DNA of 64,000 nucleotides from Gemmataceae bacterium (GTDB lineage Bacteria > Planctomycetota > Planctomycetia > Gemmatales > Gemmataceae). A program made the position numbers and the translations under genes. The first letter of the stretch is position 1; each line of letters starts with the position of its first letter. The stretch covers positions 1-64,000 of the forward strand of contig SIAJ01000005.1 in NCBI GenBank assembly GCA_009691845.1. The letters are read 5' to 3'. Under the pieces are notes generated by a model. It made no database searches and was not told the DNA's origin. It was given only the letters and a program-made list of their open reading frames with translations. Below are positions 38,351 through 46,692 of this stretch, piece after piece.

Positions 38351-38455
38351 GTAGCCCCTCGCTCCGCGAGAGGGCGGCAGGGCTGTCACTGAAGTAGAAT
38401 CGATTCTTCCCAACCACGCTCGCTCTGCCTCCCACTGGCGGAGCGAGAGGGCTAC
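38351..38455. repeat. Inverted repeat (GTAGCCCCTCGCTCCG family)
   Basis: gtagcccctcgctccg ... cggagcgagagggctac. Confidence 0.8.
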
Positions 38456-39168
38456 ATTTTCACACCACGTCGAACCACGACCGGCGAGCCTTCCGCCAAT
38501 AAAGCCGACGCAGGCTTGGCTTTCAAGAACGGCTCAAACGCTTTCCCATAAAGTCGCCCGACATCTGCCACGAATTCCGGCGATTCACAGTGCCAGACCC
38601 GCCAGGGAAGATGCTCGACGGCGTACTCCATTGTCGAACCATCGCGTTGTGCGGCATAGCCCCAATAGTGTTCCGTAATGAATGTCTCTTCCGAATCCGG
38701 TGCCGGAGTGAAGGCGTCGCCGACCGCCGTGGCTCCGATTCGTTCCCAAGTCCCCGTGTTACGCCATTCGTATTTCAGTTCGCCCGGAACCCTCAACGAG
38801 TTCCGCATCGCATGGCGAACATAGTTCTCGTTGTAGACGGTCCGGGCCACAAACGCGATGGCCCTGCGTGGCACGATCTCCTTGACGAAGACGACGCCCT
38901 TGCGCCACTCGTCGCCCATTCGTCTGCGCACATAAAATCGCAGATTCACTTGGTCGAAGTTGCGATGAAACGGAATCGGCACACCAAGAACCTGTGTATT
39001 CAAGAAACGAAAGCCCACCACCGAGACGTACGCCTTTCCCTGCCACAGATCGATCTGCACGCCCGTCGGAAGGTGCGGCAAGAGCACGCCAAGATCAACT
39101 ACGTAGTTGACCATCAGTAGATTTCGCCATTCGGCCGTGAGAAATCGGCGGGGTACGTCGGGCGTCAT
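38452..39168 (-). CDS. DUF2071 (YqjF-like) protein
   Basis: RFLTAEWRNLLMVNYVVDLGVLLPHLPTGVQIDLWQGKAYVSVVGFRF; start at ATG 39168. Confidence 0.85.
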   Translation of the reverse strand: MTPDVPRRFLTAEWRNLLMVNYVVDLGVLLPHLPTGVQIDLWQGKAYVSVVGFRFLNTQVLGVPIPFHRNFDQVNLRFYVRRRMGDEWRKGVVFVKEIVPRRAIAFVARTVYNENYVRHAMRNSLRVPGELKYEWRNTGTWERIGATAVGDAFTPAPDSEETFITEHYWGYAAQRDGSTMEYAVEHLPWRVWHCESPEFVADVGRLYGKAFEPFLKAKPASALLAEGSPVVVRRGVKM

Positions 39169-39494
39169 TTCGGCGCATCGCCGTCGGGTTGCTTCTCGAA
39201 GTCGAAAACAGGATCGGTCACTTTGTGATCTTCGCCCGTGATGGCACGAATCTTGCGCCGCAACTCTTGCGTCGAGGAAGAGATTTGCGGCGGTCCGCTC
39301 AGACTCCGGGCCACCCAGTAGCGCATGAGGTTCCAGCCGGCCAACATGAATGCGATGCCGACAATGAGCGGCATTTGCGAAACGTTCACCTTGTCGAGCA
39401 AGGCCTGCGACATCCAAATGTCGCGTGTCAGCAATGCCGTGCCGACGGCAATCCAGAAAGCCACCAGAGCCAGATTGAAGCCTCGTGTGTTCAT
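39165..39494 (-). CDS. Small membrane protein
   Basis: Two hydrophobic helices; 4-nt overlap with the downstream DUF2071 gene. Confidence 0.7.
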   Translation of the reverse strand: MNTRGFNLALVAFWIAVGTALLTRDIWMSQALLDKVNVSQMPLIVGIAFMLAGWNLMRYWVARSLSGPPQISSSTQELRRKIRAITGEDHKVTDPVFDFEKQPDGDAPK

Positions 39495-39627
39495 AATCTA
39501 ATTGTCGCTGAGTTTTCGAGAACTGCAAGATGGAGAATTGCATCTCGTCCTGAAACATGCGATGATGTCGCGTTCCAGAGTAATCCCAGGATTTTCAGAG
39601 CCGCGACCTCCATCAGGAGTCTCTCCC

Positions 39628-40725
39628 ATGAACAAGTATCGTGTGGCCGTCATCGGCCGGACTGGCAAAGGCAACTATGGGCATGGCCTCGATACCGTGT
39701 GGGTGAACAACTCACGAGCCGAGATCGTGGCCGTCGCCGATGAAGATGAGAAAGGCCGGGAGAAGGCTGCCAAGATCACCCTCAAGGCCCCGGCCGCTTA
39801 CGCCGATTACCGCGAGATGCTGAAGAAGGAGAAACCGCAGATTGTCTCAGTGGCCGACCGCTTTCTCGATTCGCACCGCGACATGGTCATCGCCTGTGCC
39901 GAGGCCGGGGCGAGCATGTTCCTGGAAAAACCGCTCTGCCGCACGCTCGCCGAGGCCGACGAAATGATTGCCGCCTGCGAGAAGCATCACGTCAAATTAG
40001 CCATCGCGCATCAGACTCGCCACAGCCCACGGGTGAAGGTCATCAAGCAACTCATCGCCGACGGAAAACTTGGCGAGATTCTCGAACTTCGCGGTCGTGG
40101 CAAGGAGGACCCCCGAGGCGGCGGGCAAGACCTGATGGTTCTCGGCACGCATTCGCTCGACATGATGCGTCACCTCGCCGGGGATGCACGCTGGTGTTTC
40201 GCTCGCATTTCGCAGGACGGGAAGAAGGCTCTGCCCGGCGACGTGCGGCAAGGCGGCGAAGGCATGGGCCCGATTCAAGGCGATCGCATCGCGGCCACCT
40301 ACGGGTTCGACAACGGCGTGATCGGCACGTTCGGAACCTACAAGGCCAAGGAAGGAATGGGCAAACGCTACAGCCTGCAGATCTGCGGGTCGAAAGGAAT
40401 CATCCAAATGCTCTTCGGCTCGCTGCCGGCCGTGTACTGGCTGGACGATCCCTCCTGGATGGCCGGCAACAGCAAAGCCACCTGGCAACCGATCACGAGT
40501 GGCGGCGTCGGCGTTCCCGAACCACTGAAAGATTCGAGCATGGACCTGTGCAATCGCCTGATCGTGGCCGACTTGATCGAATCCATCGAAAAGGATCGCC
40601 AGCCCCTCGGCAGCATCTACGACGGCCGCGCCGCGCTGGAAATGATTCTGGCGACCTACGAATCGCACAAGCTGGATCGGCCGGTGGAATTGCCGTTGAA
40701 GAATCGGCGGCATCCGTTGGGGTAG
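39628..40725 (+). CDS. Gfo/Idh/MocA family oxidoreductase
   Basis: RVAVIGRTGKGNYGHGLD, FLEKPLCRTLAEADEMI; start at ATG 39628. Confidence 0.9.
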   Translation: MNKYRVAVIGRTGKGNYGHGLDTVWVNNSRAEIVAVADEDEKGREKAAKITLKAPAAYADYREMLKKEKPQIVSVADRFLDSHRDMVIACAEAGASMFLEKPLCRTLAEADEMIAACEKHHVKLAIAHQTRHSPRVKVIKQLIADGKLGEILELRGRGKEDPRGGGQDLMVLGTHSLDMMRHLAGDARWCFARISQDGKKALPGDVRQGGEGMGPIQGDRIAATYGFDNGVIGTFGTYKAKEGMGKRYSLQICGSKGIIQMLFGSLPAVYWLDDPSWMAGNSKATWQPITSGGVGVPEPLKDSSMDLCNRLIVADLIESIEKDRQPLGSIYDGRAALEMILATYESHKLDRPVELPLKNRRHPLG

Positions 40726-40802
40726 GGATTGGAGGTCACGAAGGCTGTTAAACAGAGCATACGATTTCGTTGTTCGCAACTAGCCGAGCGAGTCCCCCTC
40801 CA

Positions 40803-42209
40803 ATGAAGATTCAAGTTCGCTGCCCCTCATGCTCGGCTGAGATGGCCGTACCGGAAGTCGCGGCCGGCAAGCGTGTGCGTTGCCTGAGGTGCAAGACGGT
40901 CGTCAAGGTGCCGGCGGCGACACCGAAGGCTGCGGCTACCGACTCGGATTACGATGTCGATGTCCTACCCGATCTTAGCGAAAAGAAGCCCCGCTCTCGA
41001 AGGGAGCGGAGCCAGTCGGACCGCGCTCGTGACGAGGATTACCGACCCAAGAAATTGAAATCGACCGACAAGAAGTCTAAGTCTCCTGCACTGCTCCTGA
41101 TCCTCGTGGTTGTCTTTGGAATCGTTGCTGTTGGTGGTGGACTAAGTTGCTATTTTTTGTTTTGGGCAAAGTCCAAGTCTCTTCAGGAACCCCTTGCCAG
41201 CGGCAGCGGCACAACCAATCAGCCGACGCGGGATGAGGAGTTGTACAAAGCACTTTCCGGAACGCAGTGGGCATGGGGCCAGGGAGTCGAGTTCCAGACT
41301 GACATGAACGCGGTCAACGCGGACTGGAAGACGGCAGGTTTCACGATGCGCTGGGACCCCATCGATCGAAGAACGGTCGTGGTGAATCTTGAGCGAGGTC
41401 GTGGCAACAATCGGCTTGCGGTTCTCACCTTCTCGGATGATTTGAAACAGTTTAACGGCTACGAATTTGAACGGCTAAATCGGCTCAATATTGTCAATCG
41501 CAAGGGCGAGGCGGCCGGAGCCCCATGGATCGATTCGGCAAGGGCCGCGTCCGTGGCGGAACTCAAACGAGATTTGGCCAAGACAAAATGGAATTGGGGG
41601 GATGCTGAGCTCACGCTCGAAGCCAACGGGATCGTAAACCATCTCCCCTGGAATCGAGCCAACATGATCACATTCTGGGAAGCAATCGATAGGCGAACAG
41701 CAGTCTTGAAACTTGAGGTGGGTCGCGTGCACGATCGGTTCGCCGTTCTTCGTTTCTCGGAGGATCTGTCTCAGTTCACCGGGTACGATTTCGGCGGAGG
41801 GCGTATGCCACCCAAGCCACGCGTCCTCGCTCCCACGACATCCCCTTCACCAAAGATTCCCGGCACCAGTTCGCCCAGTAACCCAGCCCTTGCCGCGGCG
41901 AAGAAGAAAATGATCGGAAAATGGGTTGCGGACAAGAACCTGGCGCAGATGGAACTTACTGCGGACGGACGGTACAAGATTTGGGAGAGACTCACACCTC
42001 AGGCCGAATGGAAGGAGTCGACCTCTGATGACGAACCGATCGTATGGGACTTGATCGACGCGACCACGTTTCGAATATTCAACGTATCAAAGTCGGGAGA
42101 GAGATTTTCTCGTTCGACTCGCAAGATCACCAAGCTTACGGACACCGAGTTGGAACTGGCCAGCACCGTGAGGGACGATGACACGGACAGGTATTCTCGG
42201 GCGGAATAG
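40803..42209 (+). CDS. Zinc-ribbon + TM protein with duplicated C-terminal domain, function unknown
   Basis: MKIQVRCPSCSAEMAVPEVAAGKRVRCLRCKTVVKVP; TM LLLILVVVFGIVAVGGGLSCYFLF; two copies of LxxTxWxWG...aiDRRT.vl.le.GR...R.AVL.FSeDL.QF.GY.F. Confidence 0.78.
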   Translation: MKIQVRCPSCSAEMAVPEVAAGKRVRCLRCKTVVKVPAATPKAAATDSDYDVDVLPDLSEKKPRSRRERSQSDRARDEDYRPKKLKSTDKKSKSPALLLILVVVFGIVAVGGGLSCYFLFWAKSKSLQEPLASGSGTTNQPTRDEELYKALSGTQWAWGQGVEFQTDMNAVNADWKTAGFTMRWDPIDRRTVVVNLERGRGNNRLAVLTFSDDLKQFNGYEFERLNRLNIVNRKGEAAGAPWIDSARAASVAELKRDLAKTKWNWGDAELTLEANGIVNHLPWNRANMITFWEAIDRRTAVLKLEVGRVHDRFAVLRFSEDLSQFTGYDFGGGRMPPKPRVLAPTTSPSPKIPGTSSPSNPALAAAKKKMIGKWVADKNLAQMELTADGRYKIWERLTPQAEWKESTSDDEPIVWDLIDATTFRIFNVSKSGERFSRSTRKITKLTDTELELASTVRDDDTDRYSRAE

Positions 42210-42254
42210 TGGTCGATCCGATTCGGCCGGCCGCTTGGTCGTATAAACTTCTGC

Positions 42255-43370
42255 ATGAGCACGAAGCTACCCCTCCTCCAGCAGATCTCCCAGCGCCGCA
42301 TCGATCCGCCGGCACTCACGCCGAACATGCCGCTAGTGGAGGTGATTGACAACATCTTTCTCTCCTACAACGGCGGACGGCTGCGCGAGGGCTGCCAACT
42401 TTACGTGCGCAAGATGCTGGCGGAAAAGGCGACGGTTGGACTTGCCCTGAGCGGGGCGCTGACTCCCGCGGGTCTGGGCATGTCGTGCCTCGTGCCGCTC
42501 ATCGAGGCCGGGTTCATCGACTGGATCGTTTCGACCGGGGCGAATCTGTATCACGACACGCATTTCGCGCTCGGCATGGAGTTGCACCAGTCGAGGCCGG
42601 GGCTCGACGATTACGCGCTGCGTGAAAACAAGGTGATTCGCATCTACGACATCGTCTTCGACTACGAGTGCCTGCTCGGCACGGACCGGTTCTATCGCCA
42701 GCTTTGCCGTGGCGAGGCGTTCCAAAAAACGATGGGGACCGCCGAGTTCCACTACCTGGCCGGCAAGTACCTCGCTGCACGCGAAGAGGAAACGGGCCTG
42801 AAAGGGAAATGTCTGCTCGCCTCCGCCTATCGCTGTGGCGTGCCGGTATTTACGTCCAGCCCCGGCGATAGCAGCATCGGCATGAACCTGGCTGCGTTGC
42901 AACTGGAAGGGAGCCGGCTTGCTATTGACCCGCTGTGCGACGTGCTGCAAACCGCAGCGATCGTCTACGCAGCGAAACGCGAGGAAGGTGCTAGCGGCAT
43001 CCTCATCCTCGGCGGAGGTTCTCCGAAGAATTTCTGCCTGCAAACGGAACCGACGATTCAGGAGGTGCTTGGCCTCGAAGAAAGCGGGCACGACTTCTTC
43101 TTGCAGTTCACCGATGCTCGTCCGGATACGGGCGGCCTGAGCGGAGCCACGCCGGGCGAAGCCATGACCTGGGGCAAGGTCGATCCGGACAAACTCCCCG
43201 ACTCGGTCACATGCTACGTCGATTCGACCGTGGCATTGCCGTTGCTCTCCGCATACGCGCTATCCCGGCACGAACCGCGTCCCCTCCGGCGGCTGATGGA
43301 GAAAATGCCCGCACTGATGAAGCAACTCACGGATAGCTATGGCAACCGGCGGAAACATGAGGAGGCGTGA
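42255..43370 (+). CDS. Deoxyhypusine synthase family protein
   Basis: [84 protein letters not shown]. Confidence 0.9.
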   Translation: MSTKLPLLQQISQRRIDPPALTPNMPLVEVIDNIFLSYNGGRLREGCQLYVRKMLAEKATVGLALSGALTPAGLGMSCLVPLIEAGFIDWIVSTGANLYHDTHFALGMELHQSRPGLDDYALRENKVIRIYDIVFDYECLLGTDRFYRQLCRGEAFQKTMGTAEFHYLAGKYLAAREEETGLKGKCLLASAYRCGVPVFTSSPGDSSIGMNLAALQLEGSRLAIDPLCDVLQTAAIVYAAKREEGASGILILGGGSPKNFCLQTEPTIQEVLGLEESGHDFFLQFTDARPDTGGLSGATPGEAMTWGKVDPDKLPDSVTCYVDSTVALPLLSAYALSRHEPRPLRRLMEKMPALMKQLTDSYGNRRKHEEA

Positions 43371-43372
43371 TG

Positions 43373-43432
43373 GTAGCCGCGTTCGTAAGAACGCTGGAAC
43401 GCCATCGCCCGCGTTCTTACGAACGCGGCTAC
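43373..43432. repeat. Perfect 22-bp inverted repeat
   Basis: gtagccgcgttcgtaagaacgc / gcgttcttacgaacgcggctac; partial relative at 23224..23252. Confidence 0.9.
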
Positions 43433-43535
43433 CTGCGAACCTCACTGAGTCTTGAACTGTCTTCGCCTTGGAACCAAATGGCGATTCGTGTAAAACACTT
43501 TTTTGTCACCCTCCCGCCTTGGCACTACGGAATTC

Positions 43536-44837
43536 ATGGAACCCGGTCCTTTACGTGCCCGACTCGCCCTGATGATGTTCGGTCAGTACATGATCCTGGG
43601 GGCTTGGGCTGTTCCGCTGGCCTCTTATCTGCTCGAGCAGCCAACGCTTGGCGGCCTGGGGTTTACTCCCAATCAAACCTCCTGGATCTACAGCACCACC
43701 GCCATCGCGGCACTGCTCACCCCGTTCGTCATGGGCCTGCTTGCCGATCGACTCTTCGCCACGCAAAGGCTGCTGGGCTTTCTGAACATCATCGGGGCGG
43801 GGCTGCTCTTCTGGACGGCTCGCTATTGCTCGCAGCAGCAGATCGCCATTCGGGAAGCAGTTGATCCCGGAGCCGAGATCCAGAGCACGTTTACCATCCT
43901 GATGGCCCTCATGTTCGCCAACTCGATGGTGCTCATTCTTACGCTCTCGCTCTGTAATGTCACCGGCTTTCGCAATTTGCGCGAGCCGAAGAAATCGTAC
44001 GGCCTGATTCGACTTTACGGGACCGTGGCCTGGATCCTCATCAATCTGGCCATCGATCTATTCGGCGAGCCGATGTCCGCTCAGCCACTCTTTGTCGCGG
44101 CCATTGCGTCGCTTTTGATGGGCATCTACTCGTTCACCTTGCCGCATACTCCGCCGTCCCGCATCGGCGGCAAGGGGATCAGCGAAGCGATCGGCCTGCC
44201 GGCCTTGAAGATGTTTCACAAACCGAGTTTCCGCGTGCTGATTTTTTGTGCTCTGTGCATGTCCACGATTCAGCAATTCTACGGCGTCTACGCCAATCCC
44301 TACTTGCGCGATCTCGGGGCGCCGAAACCGATGGCTTTGCAAACGATGGCCCAAGCCGCAGAGGTCGTTTGTCTGATTTTCTTCCCGGTTGTACTCGCGC
44401 GATACGGGTTCAAGATCACGCTCGGTATCGGCATCATGGGATGGATTGTCCGAAATCTGTTGTTCGCGACCGGTTGGCTACCATTGATTGCCGCGCTTGG
44501 TCTGCCTCTGCATGGTATGTGCTTCGCGTTTTTCTTCCTGGTGGCGAACGTGTACGTCGATCGCAATGCTCCGCTGCACTTGCGCGCCAGTGCCCAGGGT
44601 ATTCTCACCTTCACGGCGGCGGGGGTCGGCACGCTAATCGGCAATTATTTAAGTGGCGAGGTCCTCGAATCGTGCGTCTCGAATGGCGTCATCAATTGGG
44701 CCTGGTTTTGGCTCGTGCCCGCCGCCGGGGCTTCAGTCGTGTTCGTCTACTTCGTGATGTTCTTTCAGGACGATCATCCTGTGGTGAATGCGAATACAAA
44801 GAACGATACGCTACTCTCGACCACCGCAATCGCGTAG
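43536..44837 (+). CDS. MFS transporter, nucleoside-permease-like (NupG/XapB type)
   Basis: RARLALMMFGQYMILGAWAVPLASYLLEQ...FTPNQTSWIYSTTAIAALLTPFVMGLLADRLFATQRLLG; about 12 TM. Confidence 0.85.
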   Translation: MEPGPLRARLALMMFGQYMILGAWAVPLASYLLEQPTLGGLGFTPNQTSWIYSTTAIAALLTPFVMGLLADRLFATQRLLGFLNIIGAGLLFWTARYCSQQQIAIREAVDPGAEIQSTFTILMALMFANSMVLILTLSLCNVTGFRNLREPKKSYGLIRLYGTVAWILINLAIDLFGEPMSAQPLFVAAIASLLMGIYSFTLPHTPPSRIGGKGISEAIGLPALKMFHKPSFRVLIFCALCMSTIQQFYGVYANPYLRDLGAPKPMALQTMAQAAEVVCLIFFPVVLARYGFKITLGIGIMGWIVRNLLFATGWLPLIAALGLPLHGMCFAFFFLVANVYVDRNAPLHLRASAQGILTFTAAGVGTLIGNYLSGEVLESCVSNGVINWAWFWLVPAAGASVVFVYFVMFFQDDHPVVNANTKNDTLLSTTAIA

Positions 44838-44849
44838 GTTTTGTTCCCC

Positions 44850-44937
44850 TGCTCCGTTTCGGAGAGGTTTGGAGAGGCATACGCTTGCCGGCGCAAGACG
44901 CAGACCCCTTCCCCCTCGCCGAAACGGAGAGGGGAAG
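44850..44937. repeat. Imperfect inverted repeat (CTCCGTTTCGG family)
   Basis: cccctgctccgtttcggagagg ... cctcgccgaaacggagagggg. Confidence 0.7.
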
Positions 44938-44962
44938 TAAGACAAAAAATTCAGGGCTTCGC

Positions 44963-46375
44963 ATGGCACACTTCTTCAAGTACAAATCCGTCGATGACTT
45001 CCTGCCCGAGAACGCTCGGCTCGGCATCGACCTGCGTTTCTCGAACGATTTTGCAGTTTACGATCGGCCGGTCAGTATCGGCCACTTGAAAGTCGGCAAT
45101 CGCTGGTGCATCCATCCGATGGAAGGTTGTGATGGCAATCCCGACGGCTCGCCAGGCAAATTAACATTTCGCCGATATCGCCGATTCGGCGCTGGTGGTG
45201 CGAAACTCATCTGGGGCGAAGCCTGTGCCGTCAACGAGGAAGCCCGGGCAAACCCGCGGCAGATCGTCCTCAATGAATCCACGCGAGATGCCTTCGCCCG
45301 CATAGTCGCCGATTGTCGGCAGGCCCACCGCGATGCAAACTCTGATGATTCCGATCTCGCTTTCGGCCTGCAACTCACCCATTCCGGGCGCTACTGCTAT
45401 CGCCGGCCGGTGATTGCGACTCACGACCCACTGCTCGACCCGCGAACCAAAATCACGCCCGATTATCCGCTCATCAGCGATGACGAACTCAAGCGACTCG
45501 TGGACGACTACGTGACAACTGCGAAGCTGGCTTGTGCCGTCGGATTCGATTTCGTGGATGTGAAGCAATGCCATCGGTATCTGCTGAATGAACTACTCGG
45601 AGCCCGCAACCGACCCGGCCCATTTGGGGGCAGTTACGAAAATCGCACCCGCCTCACTCGCGATATTATTCAGGCCATTCGTGCTGCGGTGCCCGATGTC
45701 GTGCTGGCCTCCCGCATGAATGTGTTCGATGGCATCCCGTTCCACAAGGGCGAGAACGATTCGGGCCAGCCCGACTCCTGGACCGAACCGCTTGCGAATG
45801 GCTGGGGAATGAGTGAGCAGGACCCATTCACACCGGACCTTACGGAGCCGATTCGCTGGATCGGCGACATGCGAACGCTTGGCGTGTCGCTCGTGAATGT
45901 GACGATGGGCAACCCCTACGCCCAGCCGCATTTCGTTCGGCCGTTCGAGTATCCGCCTCCCGATGGCTACGAGTCCCCCGAGCATCCGCTCATCGGGGCC
46001 GATCGACACTTCAAGGCCACGGCCCAAATTCAACGTGCTTATCCTGATCTCGCCGTTGTTGGCACGGGCTACAGCTACTTCCAGGAATTTTTGCCACACG
46101 TTGGGGCTGGCAATCTTCTCGCTGGCCGCGTGTCCTTTGTCGGCATCGGCCGGGCTTCGCTCGCCCAACCCGATCTCGTGCGACAACTCCGCGACCACGG
46201 CCGTCTCGACCGCAAACGCGTCTGCCGAACCTTTAGCTATTGCACGGCCCTGATGCGTACGAAAGACCATCCGCTGGGTCAGTATCCCACCGGCTGCCCA
46301 CCCTTCGACAAGGAAGCCTACGGCGAAGTGTGGAAGGAAGTGCAAGCCCTCAGCCTGCGCAACAAACCCGTTTAG
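44963..46375 (+). CDS. NADH:flavin oxidoreductase / old yellow enzyme family
   Basis: CIHPMEGCDGNPDGSP, LIWGEACAVNEEARANPRQ, FGLQLTHSGRYCY, FVDVKQCHRYLLNELLGARNRPGPFGGSYENRTRL; start at ATG 44963. Confidence 0.9.
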   Translation: MAHFFKYKSVDDFLPENARLGIDLRFSNDFAVYDRPVSIGHLKVGNRWCIHPMEGCDGNPDGSPGKLTFRRYRRFGAGGAKLIWGEACAVNEEARANPRQIVLNESTRDAFARIVADCRQAHRDANSDDSDLAFGLQLTHSGRYCYRRPVIATHDPLLDPRTKITPDYPLISDDELKRLVDDYVTTAKLACAVGFDFVDVKQCHRYLLNELLGARNRPGPFGGSYENRTRLTRDIIQAIRAAVPDVVLASRMNVFDGIPFHKGENDSGQPDSWTEPLANGWGMSEQDPFTPDLTEPIRWIGDMRTLGVSLVNVTMGNPYAQPHFVRPFEYPPPDGYESPEHPLIGADRHFKATAQIQRAYPDLAVVGTGYSYFQEFLPHVGAGNLLAGRVSFVGIGRASLAQPDLVRQLRDHGRLDRKRVCRTFSYCTALMRTKDHPLGQYPTGCPPFDKEAYGEVWKEVQALSLRNKPV

Positions 46376-46387
46376 CGGGTTTGTTGC
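46359..46387. terminator. 12-bp hairpin spanning the oxidoreductase stop codon
   Basis: gcaacaaacccg-tttag-cgggtttgttgc; the TAG stop lies in the loop. Confidence 0.7.
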
Positions 46388-46692
46388 GAGCGATACGACA
46401 CCTGCCTACTCCGCACGGTCGCAAGTGGCACATCAGAGCCGCGCACGCACCGCAGCGGAGTAAGCGGTGGCGTGGCTCGCGTCCAAGGATCGCAACGCAA
46501 TAACGCACGCGGTTGCAGAGTCGGAAAAGCACCTCGCAATCCGGCCATTGGAACTGGGCGAATCGCGAGAATCATCGGTTCAACGAGTTGCCTTCTGGCC
46601 ACCGATCGCAATCGAATACGATGTCAGCGCAGACGACAACCGCGTCGTCGTTCCAGGTCTGTTTTTGGCAGGCTAAAAATGCTCTCGTCGCC

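Noticed and set aside
44246-44962. N-terminal extension of the oxidoreductase ORF (709 aa) overlapping the MFS gene
   Set aside because: The extension is an out-of-frame reading of the MFS gene plus a repeat; the enzyme starts at ATG 44963.
46388-46690. Possible ncRNA or small CDS in the gap after the oxidoreductase gene
   Set aside because: ORFs are short, mutually overlapping and unlike proteins; no clear structured RNA recognised by eye.
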